Source: Treponema sp.
Lineage (GTDB): Bacteria > Spirochaetota > Spirochaetia > Treponematales > Breznakiellaceae
Direction of reading: 5' to 3'
Assembly (NCBI GenBank): GCA_031276815.1
Contig: JAISMJ010000062.1
Location: forward strand, 1-39,862
DNA length: 39,862 nucleotides
Shown here in pieces: positions 21,939 through 28,659 of the stretch. Made by a program: the position numbers and the translations under genes. Under the pieces are notes generated by a model that searched no databases, was not told where the DNA came from, and saw nothing but the letters and a program-made list of their open reading frames with translations. Numbering within the stretch: position 1 is the first letter of the stretch; the number at the start of each line of letters is the position of its first letter.

Positions 21939-24029
21939 ATGAGACTAGACCCGAACAATCCCCTTCCGTTGTCAGAGGAGTTGATACGTTTTATTAACGG
22001 GCAAAATCCTACCATGCAAGCTATCAAATTTGCGGAGGATTACTCCATAGTGAGAATGTTGGCATTGTCGGGTGGCGGTATTCAAATAGACATCGTTGCT
22101 CGTAATATGGCGGAGGAAGCGAACAGCGCCGCCCTAAACGCTAATACGCGGGCAATGGAATCGCAACAGTTAGTGGCGGAAGAAGAGACCCGCGCGAAAG
22201 AGAAAGAAAATACTATACACACAGCGGTTGAGGAGGAAACCGCGCGAGCGCAGGCGGAAGAACAACAAATTCGAGGCGAAATTGAGGATGAAGTTTCTCG
22301 GGCGCAAGCGGCGGAGAGCGCAATCGCGGGCGCGACTGCGGCGGAAATCGCACGAGCGGAAAGCGCGGAAACCTCATTACAGACATCAATAAGTGAAGAA
22401 TCTGAATTACGCGAAGATATGGATATATATTCCATAGAGTATAATCAAACAACGCATGAGATAAGATTGTTGAAAGGGAATAGCAGTATTTTATCGCTTG
22501 TGTTACTGGTTGCTTCTGATACGACTGACGGTCTTATGTCAAAAGAGAATCATCAGAGTATAGCGGCAAACGTCCAAGCCATATCCGCAGAAACCACCAG
22601 AGCGGAATCAGCAGAAGCGGCAAACGCCCAAGCCATTGCAGACCTTGTGATTGAAACAGGTAAAAAAGTAAACATAATTGACGAAACCGAAACCTTTAAG
22701 AAAACCTGCTATGCCAATGGAACGGTAAAAACGGAGTGGAAAGCAAACGGCAGTCTTACCGGCTCATACGATCAGTATTTCGCCGATGTTGACGACGGCG
22801 GTTATCAGCACTATGACCACGAGACCGATACCCTTTCTTTTTGCGGGTCTAACTCAAATCAATCAGACCCTATTGTGTATCAGGTATATGTCAAAAATAG
22901 AACCACCAATATAGGCAACCGGCTTACGTGGAAATGGACCGGCGCAAGTCCGGGACTGGGAGAAATTAAGACCTACTACACTTCGGGGAGAAACAGCGCG
23001 GCGGTTACCGGTGATGATGAGGTTCAGACCAAAGACATGATAGTGTCTTACATATCCAAACTCACCATGTATCAGCCGTATGATTTATCGTTCCTCACGC
23101 TCGGTACGGTCATTGACCGGTTGACCGTTGACACCGGAGCGGGTATAGAGGGGCATAATTCCGTAGATTACAATACAACCAATGGAACGCTCCAAGTGTA
23201 TATCGGCGCCGCCGCGACCGGAAATCCGGTGCCAGTTGACAAAGAAACCAGAAGCACCGTTACGGCTACCATAGACGGGCAAACACAGGATTATTACATT
23301 ACGGCGTCCGATATATGGGAGCCGCTGGGTGTTGCTCTCACCGACTATTACAAAAAATATGAAATTGATACTAAAATACAGACAATAGAAACCCTTATAA
23401 GCGGCAAGCAAGCGACCTTGACAGCCGAGCAAGTAGCGGCGGTTAATTCCGGCATTACGACGGATAAAGTCAACGAATATGATGAAGTAGTCAACGAGGC
23501 GGTTCGCGACTCGCAGATAGAAACGGCGGAACCGACAGAACATTCCACTGATGAACACATAATATCGGCAAAACAGTTATGGAATATATTAGGCGGCGCA
23601 TTATCCACACTCAAGACAACCGATAAAACTATTATAAGCGCTATAAACGAGTTGTTTGATAAAGTGCCGCCGCAACCGGAACTTAATCAGGAAGTTCTTA
23701 CCGGAAAGTATTGGTATGACGGCAAGCCTATTTATTGCTACGTTACCAACGGTACCATTGTAGCAGCCGCAAATACCGCCGTATCAACCACGATCAGAGA
23801 CGCCAACATTGTTGATACGTTGACGCTTTCTAGCGGGTGGCTTATGCGGGGCAATAACGCTTATAAATACGTGATTCCGGCATTTAGTATAAATAACAAC
23901 GAAAGCATAAACGCCGTATTTGTTCGTAACGCGGACGGTACAATCAATCTTAACAGTTTAAGCGCCTATGCGCGCACGGGAACAACGAATAATGAATATG
24001 AGGTATATCTCGAATACACAAAGCTATAG
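21939..24029 (+). CDS. Long fibre protein, probably attached to the head
   Basis: The 696 residues begin with a short globular head (LDPNNPLPLSEELIRFINGQ), then a trimeric-type coiled coil from about 65 to 150 rich in AEEETARAQAEEQQ-like heptads. The middle is beta-rich, and the C-terminal domain begins with GKYWYDGKPIYCYV. The phrase W-x-DGKPIY followed by a beta domain is common at the tips of phage fibres. Tail fibre genes normally lie after the baseplate genes. This one lies directly behind the capsid genes, which favours a capsid fibre that may bind host surface or gut glycans. The start ATG 21939 abuts the previous stop. Confidence 0.65.
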   Translation: MRLDPNNPLPLSEELIRFINGQNPTMQAIKFAEDYSIVRMLALSGGGIQIDIVARNMAEEANSAALNANTRAMESQQLVAEEETRAKEKENTIHTAVEEETARAQAEEQQIRGEIEDEVSRAQAAESAIAGATAAEIARAESAETSLQTSISEESELREDMDIYSIEYNQTTHEIRLLKGNSSILSLVLLVASDTTDGLMSKENHQSIAANVQAISAETTRAESAEAANAQAIADLVIETGKKVNIIDETETFKKTCYANGTVKTEWKANGSLTGSYDQYFADVDDGGYQHYDHETDTLSFCGSNSNQSDPIVYQVYVKNRTTNIGNRLTWKWTGASPGLGEIKTYYTSGRNSAAVTGDDEVQTKDMIVSYISKLTMYQPYDLSFLTLGTVIDRLTVDTGAGIEGHNSVDYNTTNGTLQVYIGAAATGNPVPVDKETRSTVTATIDGQTQDYYITASDIWEPLGVALTDYYKKYEIDTKIQTIETLISGKQATLTAEQVAAVNSGITTDKVNEYDEVVNEAVRDSQIETAEPTEHSTDEHIISAKQLWNILGGALSTLKTTDKTIISAINELFDKVPPQPELNQEVLTGKYWYDGKPIYCYVTNGTIVAAANTAVSTTIRDANIVDTLTLSSGWLMRGNNAYKYVIPAFSINNNESINAVFVRNADGTINLNSLSAYARTGTTNNEYEVYLEYTKL

Positions 24030-24039
24030 GAGTAGAGAC

Positions 24040-24369
24040 ATGATACAAGAAATTATGCCGTTTATTAGTTTGGGAATAACCCTCGTTACTGTTGTAGCGT
24101 TTTTAATGAAAATAAAAGCGACAAGCGATGAAAACGCCAAATCCATAAAAACGCTAAACGAATCAAACATACATGCTATAAACCGCATTGAGATAAGTTT
24201 TAAGGAAAAACTTGCTGAAATAGGAAAGCGGCTTGATGAGAACGACAAGTGGACGGATGATGTGCGTATAGACGTCGCGTCTATCAAAGAAAAATTAGAG
24301 CAGTTAAACAGAATGGGGCAAAAAGTCGACACCATTTACGAAATGCTGCTCAAGGGAGAAAGAAGATGA
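24040..24369 (+). CDS. Membrane-anchored coiled-coil protein (XhlA-like, lysis region)
   Basis: ATG 24040 follows TAGGAG and gives 109 residues: a membrane segment at about 6-24 (MPFISLGITLVTVVAFLMKI), then a charged coiled coil to the end (RIEISFKEKLAEIGKRLDEN, IKEKLEQLNRMGQKVDTI). The shape recalls XhlA/hemolysin-type proteins that accompany phage holins. Its TGA overlaps the ATG of the small membrane protein that follows (ATGA), and the cassette continues with a putative peptidase and two more membrane coiled-coil ORFs. A longer version starting at 23968 is rejected because it lies inside the fibre gene and lacks a ribosome binding site. Confidence 0.6.
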   Translation: MIQEIMPFISLGITLVTVVAFLMKIKATSDENAKSIKTLNESNIHAINRIEISFKEKLAEIGKRLDENDKWTDDVRIDVASIKEKLEQLNRMGQKVDTIYEMLLKGERR

Positions 24370-24557
24370 AACATTTCTTGAGTAAATTCGGTTCCATAAA
24401 AACATGGCTGGTTATTTTTTGCGCGGTAATTATCGCGGTGATCGTGTTTACAAAACAAAGTGATTTTAACACGCTCGCGCTTGCTCTTGTTGTGCCAATA
24501 ACGGCGTATTTTCCGGCTAATGTGTTTCAAAAAAAGATACTGGGAGAGAAAGCGTGA
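24366..24557 (+). CDS. Holin candidate, 63 aa, two TM segments
   Basis: Two hydrophobic segments are visible: WLVIFCAVIIAVIVF (about 14-28) and LALALVVPITAYFPANVF (about 37-54). They are separated by a short polar turn, and the protein has a basic N-terminus and a basic KKILGEKA tail. This hairpin topology and small size are typical of class II-like holins, which open the inner membrane at the end of infection. It sits between a membrane coiled-coil gene and a putative cell-wall-active peptidase, with overlapping stop and start codons on both sides. No holin family is recognised by sequence, so the call rests on topology and position. Confidence 0.5.
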   Translation: MKHFLSKFGSIKTWLVIFCAVIIAVIVFTKQSDFNTLALALVVPITAYFPANVFQKKILGEKA

Positions 24558-24991
24558 TGAAACAGGGCATACAAAATGATTTTACTTTCAACAAGCGCAT
24601 CCTGAAATACGGATGTTACTTCTTATGCTTGATTGAGCTGGGCGACCGGTTAAATTACGACCAATTGAAAGACAGGCTCGACGACCCGCGAACCCTGTAC
24701 GATACCGATCATAGCTATCAATTTTACGTGAAACAGGGAGCGATGAAAAGCGACTGCACCATATTAGACCCCGCTTTTATTTTAGGAGACATAACCGGAA
24801 AAGAATACCGCTTTACACGACCGAATGAGAAGCCGGACTATCCGTATTACATCATAGAGAACATCAAGCCGGGGTACACGCATTTTACGCTGCGCTACAA
24901 GGACGAAATCTGGGATCCGCTACCGCCGAATAGAGCGGCGGCGAAACACTACACGCCGCGTTCATACCGGCTGTTGACGCCATTATCATAG
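24557..24991 (+). CDS. Putative papain-like cysteine peptidase, endolysin candidate
   Basis: ATG 24557 is preferred over GTG 24554 because GGGAGAG lies 8 nt upstream. The 144-residue protein shows a plausible papain-fold triad: Cys20 in KYGCYFLCL at the start of a helix, His109 in GYTHFTLRY at the start of a strand, and Asp120 in EIWDPLPP just after it. The His-strand-W-D-P pattern is common to C39-like and related peptidases. I associate similar small GCYF proteins with spirochaete genomes (DUF261-like), but cannot confirm membership. It has no signal peptide. With a holin candidate directly upstream it is the best endolysin candidate in the window. Confidence 0.45.
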   Translation: MKQGIQNDFTFNKRILKYGCYFLCLIELGDRLNYDQLKDRLDDPRTLYDTDHSYQFYVKQGAMKSDCTILDPAFILGDITGKEYRFTRPNEKPDYPYYIIENIKPGYTHFTLRYKDEIWDPLPPNRAAAKHYTPRSYRLLTPLS

Positions 24992-25060
24992 GCTTTTATT
25001 CGATTTGCTTTCCGTATGCCGGTACGGAAGTGGAAATCGATCTTTATATATGGAGATACC

Positions 25061-25477
25061 ATGAATGAGCAAAAAAAATGTATTGTTGGTAAGTATAGTA
25101 TTATTCTGTCGGTTCTTTTCATTGCAAGCGCGGGCGGAAACGTTCTCCAACATTTATACTGGACTGGACGATGCGGAGCGGATAGCGCGCGATTTACAGC
25201 GGAGCAACGAAGACTTGAATCAACAATTACAGACCTTGAGAGACAACGAAGTATTGACGGCGAGCGAATTGAACGCCTTGAAACAATCCAACGAAGCAGC
25301 GCAAACGCAATATCAAACGCTACAGGAATTCTCACGGCAGATGGCGAGAGACTTTCAAACCTTACAGACATTATTCGCAGAATCAGAGAGGCGGTCAAAG
25401 TTTTGGAAGCAAGCGGCGTTTATCGGGATACCAACGGCGGCGGTGATAGCAACGGGGATAACTCTCATACTAACTAG
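25061..25477 (+). CDS. N-anchored membrane coiled-coil protein, frame A of an overlapping pair (i-spanin-like)
   Basis: ATG 25061 with GGAG at 25052-25055 (5 nt spacing) gives 138 residues. A single membrane segment at about 11-29 (KYSIILSVLFIASAGGNVL) is followed by a long coiled coil (RLESTITDLERQRSIDGERI, LSNLTDIIRRIREAVKVLEA) and a Gly/Asn/Asp-rich tail. This is the topology of an inner-membrane spanin subunit. The gene overlaps the 25065 ORF in the +1 frame along nearly its whole length. Many arginines are encoded by CGA, uncommon elsewhere in the window, as expected if codon choice is constrained by the other frame. It follows the holin and peptidase genes. Specific family unknown. Confidence 0.6.
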   Translation: MNEQKKCIVGKYSIILSVLFIASAGGNVLQHLYWTGRCGADSARFTAEQRRLESTITDLERQRSIDGERIERLETIQRSSANAISNATGILTADGERLSNLTDIIRRIREAVKVLEASGVYRDTNGGGDSNGDNSHTN

Positions 25478-25481
25478 GTGA
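25065..25481 (+). CDS. Exported coiled-coil protein with C-terminal TM, frame B of the overlapping pair
   Basis: ATG 25065 lies one base after the frame A start codon (ATGAATG) and uses the same GGAG at 9 nt spacing. The 138 residues have a signal peptide (KKNVLLVSIVLFCRFFSLQARA, cleavage expected before E), a coiled coil (AERIARDLQRSNEDLNQQLQ, then LNALKQSNEAAQTQYQTLQ) and a C-terminal membrane segment (AAFIGIPTAAVIATGITLIL). Each element is ordered and plausible, so this is unlikely to be a chance frame. Leucine is often TTG, unusual here. Its TGA overlaps the next start GTG 25478. It may be the partner of frame A in disrupting the outer envelope. No convincing lipobox is present. Confidence 0.6.
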   Translation: MSKKNVLLVSIVLFCRFFSLQARAETFSNIYTGLDDAERIARDLQRSNEDLNQQLQTLRDNEVLTASELNALKQSNEAAQTQYQTLQEFSRQMARDFQTLQTLFAESERRSKFWKQAAFIGIPTAAVIATGITLILTR

Positions 25482-25672
25482 TACGATTGAAACCAACCAT
25501 TAAAAAAATGGCGCATATACTGTTTGACAAGTGTCTATTGACGCTCAATCAAGAAGAGCAAAAACAGTTACAGGCGTTTTATTTTACCTATTGTGTACAA
25601 TGTGGTCATTCACAGTGTAAAAACTGTGAAAAACTAGAGGAAAAGCGTGAAGTGCGGCATGTCTCCGAATGA
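25478..25672 (+). CDS. Small zinc-knuckle protein
   Basis: The GTG 25478 start overlaps the stop of the preceding overlapping gene. The 64-residue protein is basic at the N-terminus, then helical (LLTLNQEEQKQLQAFYFTYC), and carries CVQCGHSQCKNC, a C-x2-C-x4-C-x2-C set that probably binds zinc. The end is highly charged (EKLEEKREVRHVSE). No family is recognised. It bridges the lysis cassette and the head-completion genes and overlaps the next gene by 26 bp. The role is unknown; zinc knuckles of this size often bind nucleic acid or protein. Confidence 0.6.
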   Translation: MIRLKPTIKKMAHILFDKCLLTLNQEEQKQLQAFYFTYCVQCGHSQCKNCEKLEEKREVRHVSE

Positions 25673-26459
25673 CATACGAAGCCTGTTAGAGGGCTATTGT
25701 CTTGATAAAGCGTATCTTATACAGGGCAAATTACACATTGTTTCAGAAACGGACATGTTTCTTGACGAACTTTCCGCGCCGGTTATGCCGTATGACCTGA
25801 TACAGTCGGACGCGCTCCCCAAAGACACCCGTATAGTAGCGCTAGACCCGCTGATTTTAGATACCATACCGTTAGTGACGGCTGGAGATTTTGACGTCAT
25901 CATATCCCAATTTAAGCCGGTTTCAGACGCTTGGATTATCAACACGCGAGATTGCCAAGTCATTCCGGTTATCAAGAATATGACCGGAATAGGCTTTGAC
26001 GGCATACAAAAAACGAAAGAGTGGCATAACGGCACAGGCGGGAAGATGTTGTACCTCAACCGAAAGCCCGTCGTGGAAATAACTTCATTGTATGCCGAGT
26101 ATTACGGTGTCAAAGAAGCGGTACGCTCATACTCCGCGTCTGCCGTTGAGATTCGCAACGAGGAGGGCGCTCTTGTTACGGACGGTTGTTTTGAAAAAGG
26201 AAACAATAATTTTATTATTGACTATGCTTACGGCTATGCGGACGTTCCGGATGATATTAAACGCGCCGTGTCGCTCATAACGGCAAGCCTTACGCTGGGG
26301 TTCATAGCTTCCAAGACAGGCGGCGGTACCAACGTATCAACCCAGGGCTATTCACGCTCATTCGGCTCAAGGGGCAAGTTTACCGAAATCCGCAATGACT
26401 TTGACCGGTGGGCATACGCGCTGCTGAAACCGTATTATTCGGGGATAACAGTAGTATGA
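25647..26459 (+). CDS. Head-tail connector / adaptor protein
   Basis: GTG 25647 has AGAGG 8 nt upstream; an ATG at 25659 is a possible but less supported start. The 270-residue protein has a beta-rich N-terminal two-thirds (GGKMLYLNRKPVVEITSLY, VEIRNEEGALVTDGCF) and a C-terminal helical region FIIDYAYGYADVPDDIKRAV ... RGKFTEIRNDFDRWAYALL. The helical part resembles the gp6/gp15-type adaptors that form a ring beneath the portal: a YGY-x-DVPxDIK phrase before a helix, and a late arginine- and tyrosine-containing helix. The position at the start of the neck and tail genes fits. A longer beta domain than in classic gp6 proteins is unusual. Confidence 0.55.
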   Translation: MKCGMSPNDIRSLLEGYCLDKAYLIQGKLHIVSETDMFLDELSAPVMPYDLIQSDALPKDTRIVALDPLILDTIPLVTAGDFDVIISQFKPVSDAWIINTRDCQVIPVIKNMTGIGFDGIQKTKEWHNGTGGKMLYLNRKPVVEITSLYAEYYGVKEAVRSYSASAVEIRNEEGALVTDGCFEKGNNNFIIDYAYGYADVPDDIKRAVSLITASLTLGFIASKTGGGTNVSTQGYSRSFGSRGKFTEIRNDFDRWAYALLKPYYSGITVV

Positions 26460-26914
26460 CCGGTTGCGGCTGTGTAGACCTTTCCACCGAGCAGTGCCAC
26501 GCGCTCAATGACACGCAAGAGCAGGTATGTATGGGCGGTATGCCCACGGAGGTCATTCTCAGAAATGAGCCGGACATAGAACGGGACAATTTAGGCGCGA
26601 TTAAAAAACGCACGTATCGCAACGAGCGGCGTTTTACGTTTCACGCGGTGGTAGAACGGCAACAAAATGCCGGCAAATTGGAGAAACTCGGGCTCCGTGA
26701 AACGTGCGACTCGACCGCGACCTACGCTATCGCGGAGTGGATTGACGCGGGCATTATCCAACTAGACCGGCTCGGCGAAAGTTTTAAGGCTATCGACATT
26801 ATACGTTCTACCGTTTTATTTGACGGAACAGAATGGAAAATTAAAGACAAAGGGCTTTCAGGGCGTCTTGGCGGTATCCCGCTTTTTATTACCTTAGGGC
26901 TGGAGGAGAATTAG
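26456..26914 (+). CDS. Head completion / neck protein, hypothetical
   Basis: ATG 26456 overlaps the preceding stop (ATGA) and gives 152 residues. The N-terminus is Cys-rich (MTGCGCVDLSTEQC, then QVCMGG), which could bind metal. The rest is beta-rich (RRFTFHAVVERQQNAGKLEK, STVLFDGTEWKIKDKGLSGR), with a W-x-I-K-D-K-G pattern seen in head-closure (stopper) proteins. Between an adaptor-like protein and a gp10-like protein this is the expected place for a stopper. I cannot name a family with certainty. 26456 is favoured over an upstream in-frame start inside the previous gene because of the coupling pattern. Confidence 0.45.
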   Translation: MTGCGCVDLSTEQCHALNDTQEQVCMGGMPTEVILRNEPDIERDNLGAIKKRTYRNERRFTFHAVVERQQNAGKLEKLGLRETCDSTATYAIAEWIDAGIIQLDRLGESFKAIDIIRSTVLFDGTEWKIKDKGLSGRLGGIPLFITLGLEEN

Positions 26915-26919
26915 CGTCT

Positions 26920-27462
26920 ATGAAACACGGTTTTTCCATGAATACCGAAGCCATAAAGAAGCGCATACAGAGGCTGCCCAAAAAGATCGGCGATACATTA
27001 GAGACATCATCAAAAAAGGACGCCCTGCGCTTTATAAAAAACTACCGTGAAGGGATACGGAACAATACGTTCGGTCTGGAACCATTGCAGCCGGCTACAA
27101 TAAAACGAAAGCAACGGAAAGGGTACGCGCGACCGGAAAGTCCGCTGTATGGGCTGGGCATGGACGGAAGGCGCACCTACACGTCCAGCATACGCCCCTA
27201 TAAAACAAAAAAGGGCTGGCGCGTGAATGTGCTGAATATAAAACATCATGAAGCGGACGCCACGGTAAAGACGTTATTTCACATCCACGAATACGGCGCG
27301 GTTATACATACAAGCCGCGCGGTTATACGCATACCGGCGCGTCCGGCGTTTAAGCGGGCATACGATAAAACCCTTCTGGAACGTTCGGCAGAAGACCCCG
27401 CTGAAAAAGTTAAAGCCGCTATTGACGGCATGATGAAAGGGAAGCATGGAAAAGCTCATTGA
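26920..27462 (+). CDS. Tail completion protein (HK97 gp10-like / virion morphogenesis)
   Basis: The 180-residue protein is very basic. It contains KRKQRKGYARPESPLYGLG and, near residue 120-150, HIHEYGAVIHTSRAVIRIPA followed by RPAFKRAYDKTLL. The E-x-G ... I-P-A-R-P-F/A pattern near the C-terminus is the hallmark of the gp10/virion-morphogenesis families that act at the neck and tail-completion step. A GGAGGAG stretch lies about 12 nt before ATG 26920; ATG 26938 is a possible alternative. Its end overlaps the next gene by 17 bp. Confidence 0.6.
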   Translation: MKHGFSMNTEAIKKRIQRLPKKIGDTLETSSKKDALRFIKNYREGIRNNTFGLEPLQPATIKRKQRKGYARPESPLYGLGMDGRRTYTSSIRPYKTKKGWRVNVLNIKHHEADATVKTLFHIHEYGAVIHTSRAVIRIPARPAFKRAYDKTLLERSAEDPAEKVKAAIDGMMKGKHGKAH

Positions 27463-28489
27463 CGCATGGGATACGCCGGATAACTGGGCGGGTACTGTTT
27501 CCCCAATAGGAGAAACGAAGTTTTACCCTCATTACGTCATTAAAAAACATGGAAGTATCGCGTTAAAAGGAACATGTATGTTCACGCCCCCATCGCCGGT
27601 AGACTGTATGACCTTCATATCGTTTTCGTTTCAGGGCAGCATACACGTTGACATTGACGGTATCTTTTACGAAACGAAACAGCATAAACACTTCTCCAGG
27701 GTTCACTTCCCCGCGCCGGAAACCATCACAAAGATTACAATAACAACAGATTACGCGGTTGTATCGGATTTAAGAACATGGAGTGAGGAACTGCCCCGCG
27801 ACATTATTGACAACCTTATTGAGGAGATAGAGCCGCTGCTACCACTCATACCATGCGGGGAATTGGAAGCGGAAGCCGGAGAGAAGCTGGTTAGGCTTTT
27901 GTCAGACAACGGGTTTCTCGCAAATAATACGGTAATAACATTCAACGGTGAAACACACGAGATACGAAACATACATGAGAACGGCATAGAGTTTTATAGC
28001 GCGTTTGACGGCGAGGGGGTATTATCCGACTTTTCCGGTAGTTTTAGTATTGTATTATCTATCAAAAAGGGGTATTATGATAGAGAGATAGCCATACCGA
28101 GCGTAACCATCTGGTATGACTCTCCCAGACCGCGCGCAAACGATTTTGAACTTGCGTTGCGGACGTGTATGATTGGCGACACGCTCTATACGGAGAAAAG
28201 CGGTAGTAATTATACATGGGATATAACCTTTGAGATCGTTGCGCGTAGTCCGGAACTCGTACAACATATAGCGGCGGTTATACGGCGGTATTTGTCTGCC
28301 GGCGCCGTATGGGTTCAGGGGTTAAAAACGGAAATCGCTTTTACAGAAACGGCTGTCAATGATGAGCCGTCAGAGGAATTTGATATTTTACCGCGCGTGT
28401 TGTATCGCATAGCGGTAGACATTAAGGAGGGTAATATATGGCAAAGCGAGACGGCAGGGAAAGCGACCTTGCGCGCGTCCCCGAAATGA
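27446..28489 (+). CDS. Tail terminator-region protein, hypothetical
   Basis: The 347 residues divide in two. The first 115 look like a beta-sandwich (SIALKGTCMFTPPSPVD, then FQGSIHVDIDGIFYE), resembling a carbohydrate-binding or jelly-roll fold. Residues 120-330 have IIDNLIEEIEPLLPLIPCGE, a paired beta region, and WDITFEIVARSPELVQHIAA near the end, the sort of pattern seen in tail-terminator or tail-completion proteins. It sits just before the sheath gene. I cannot assign a family. The combination of an N-terminal beta domain with a possible terminator domain is unusual. It overlaps the next gene by 52 bp. Confidence 0.45.
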   Translation: MEKLIDAWDTPDNWAGTVSPIGETKFYPHYVIKKHGSIALKGTCMFTPPSPVDCMTFISFSFQGSIHVDIDGIFYETKQHKHFSRVHFPAPETITKITITTDYAVVSDLRTWSEELPRDIIDNLIEEIEPLLPLIPCGELEAEAGEKLVRLLSDNGFLANNTVITFNGETHEIRNIHENGIEFYSAFDGEGVLSDFSGSFSIVLSIKKGYYDREIAIPSVTIWYDSPRPRANDFELALRTCMIGDTLYTEKSGSNYTWDITFEIVARSPELVQHIAAVIRRYLSAGAVWVQGLKTEIAFTETAVNDEPSEEFDILPRVLYRIAVDIKEGNIWQSETAGKATLRASPK

Positions 28490-28659
28490 TAGAGAACGAA
28501 ACAAAAGTAACGGTTAAAAATATGCTCAATCAAAAACTTGAGTATTCTTTTGATGGCGAACGTCATGTTTTTTTGCCGTATGAGGCTCAAAGCGTGTCAT
28601 CTCAATTTTGTTCGTGTTTACCCAAAAAATACTTTTTAGTCATAGGAGGAATACAATGA
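28438..28659 (+). CDS. Small tail protein, hypothetical
   Basis: AAGGAGGG lies 6 nt before ATG 28438, one of the strongest ribosome binding sites in the window, giving 73 residues. The C-terminal half (VTVKNMLNQKLEYSFDGERH, then VFLPYEAQSVSSQF) resembles a small beta protein. No family is recognised. Its stop overlaps the sheath start (ATGA). The strong translation signal suggests it is needed in quantity, for example as a minor sheath-associated or tail-assembly protein. Confidence 0.6.
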   Translation: MAKRDGRESDLARVPEMIENETKVTVKNMLNQKLEYSFDGERHVFLPYEAQSVSSQFCSCLPKKYFLVIGGIQ

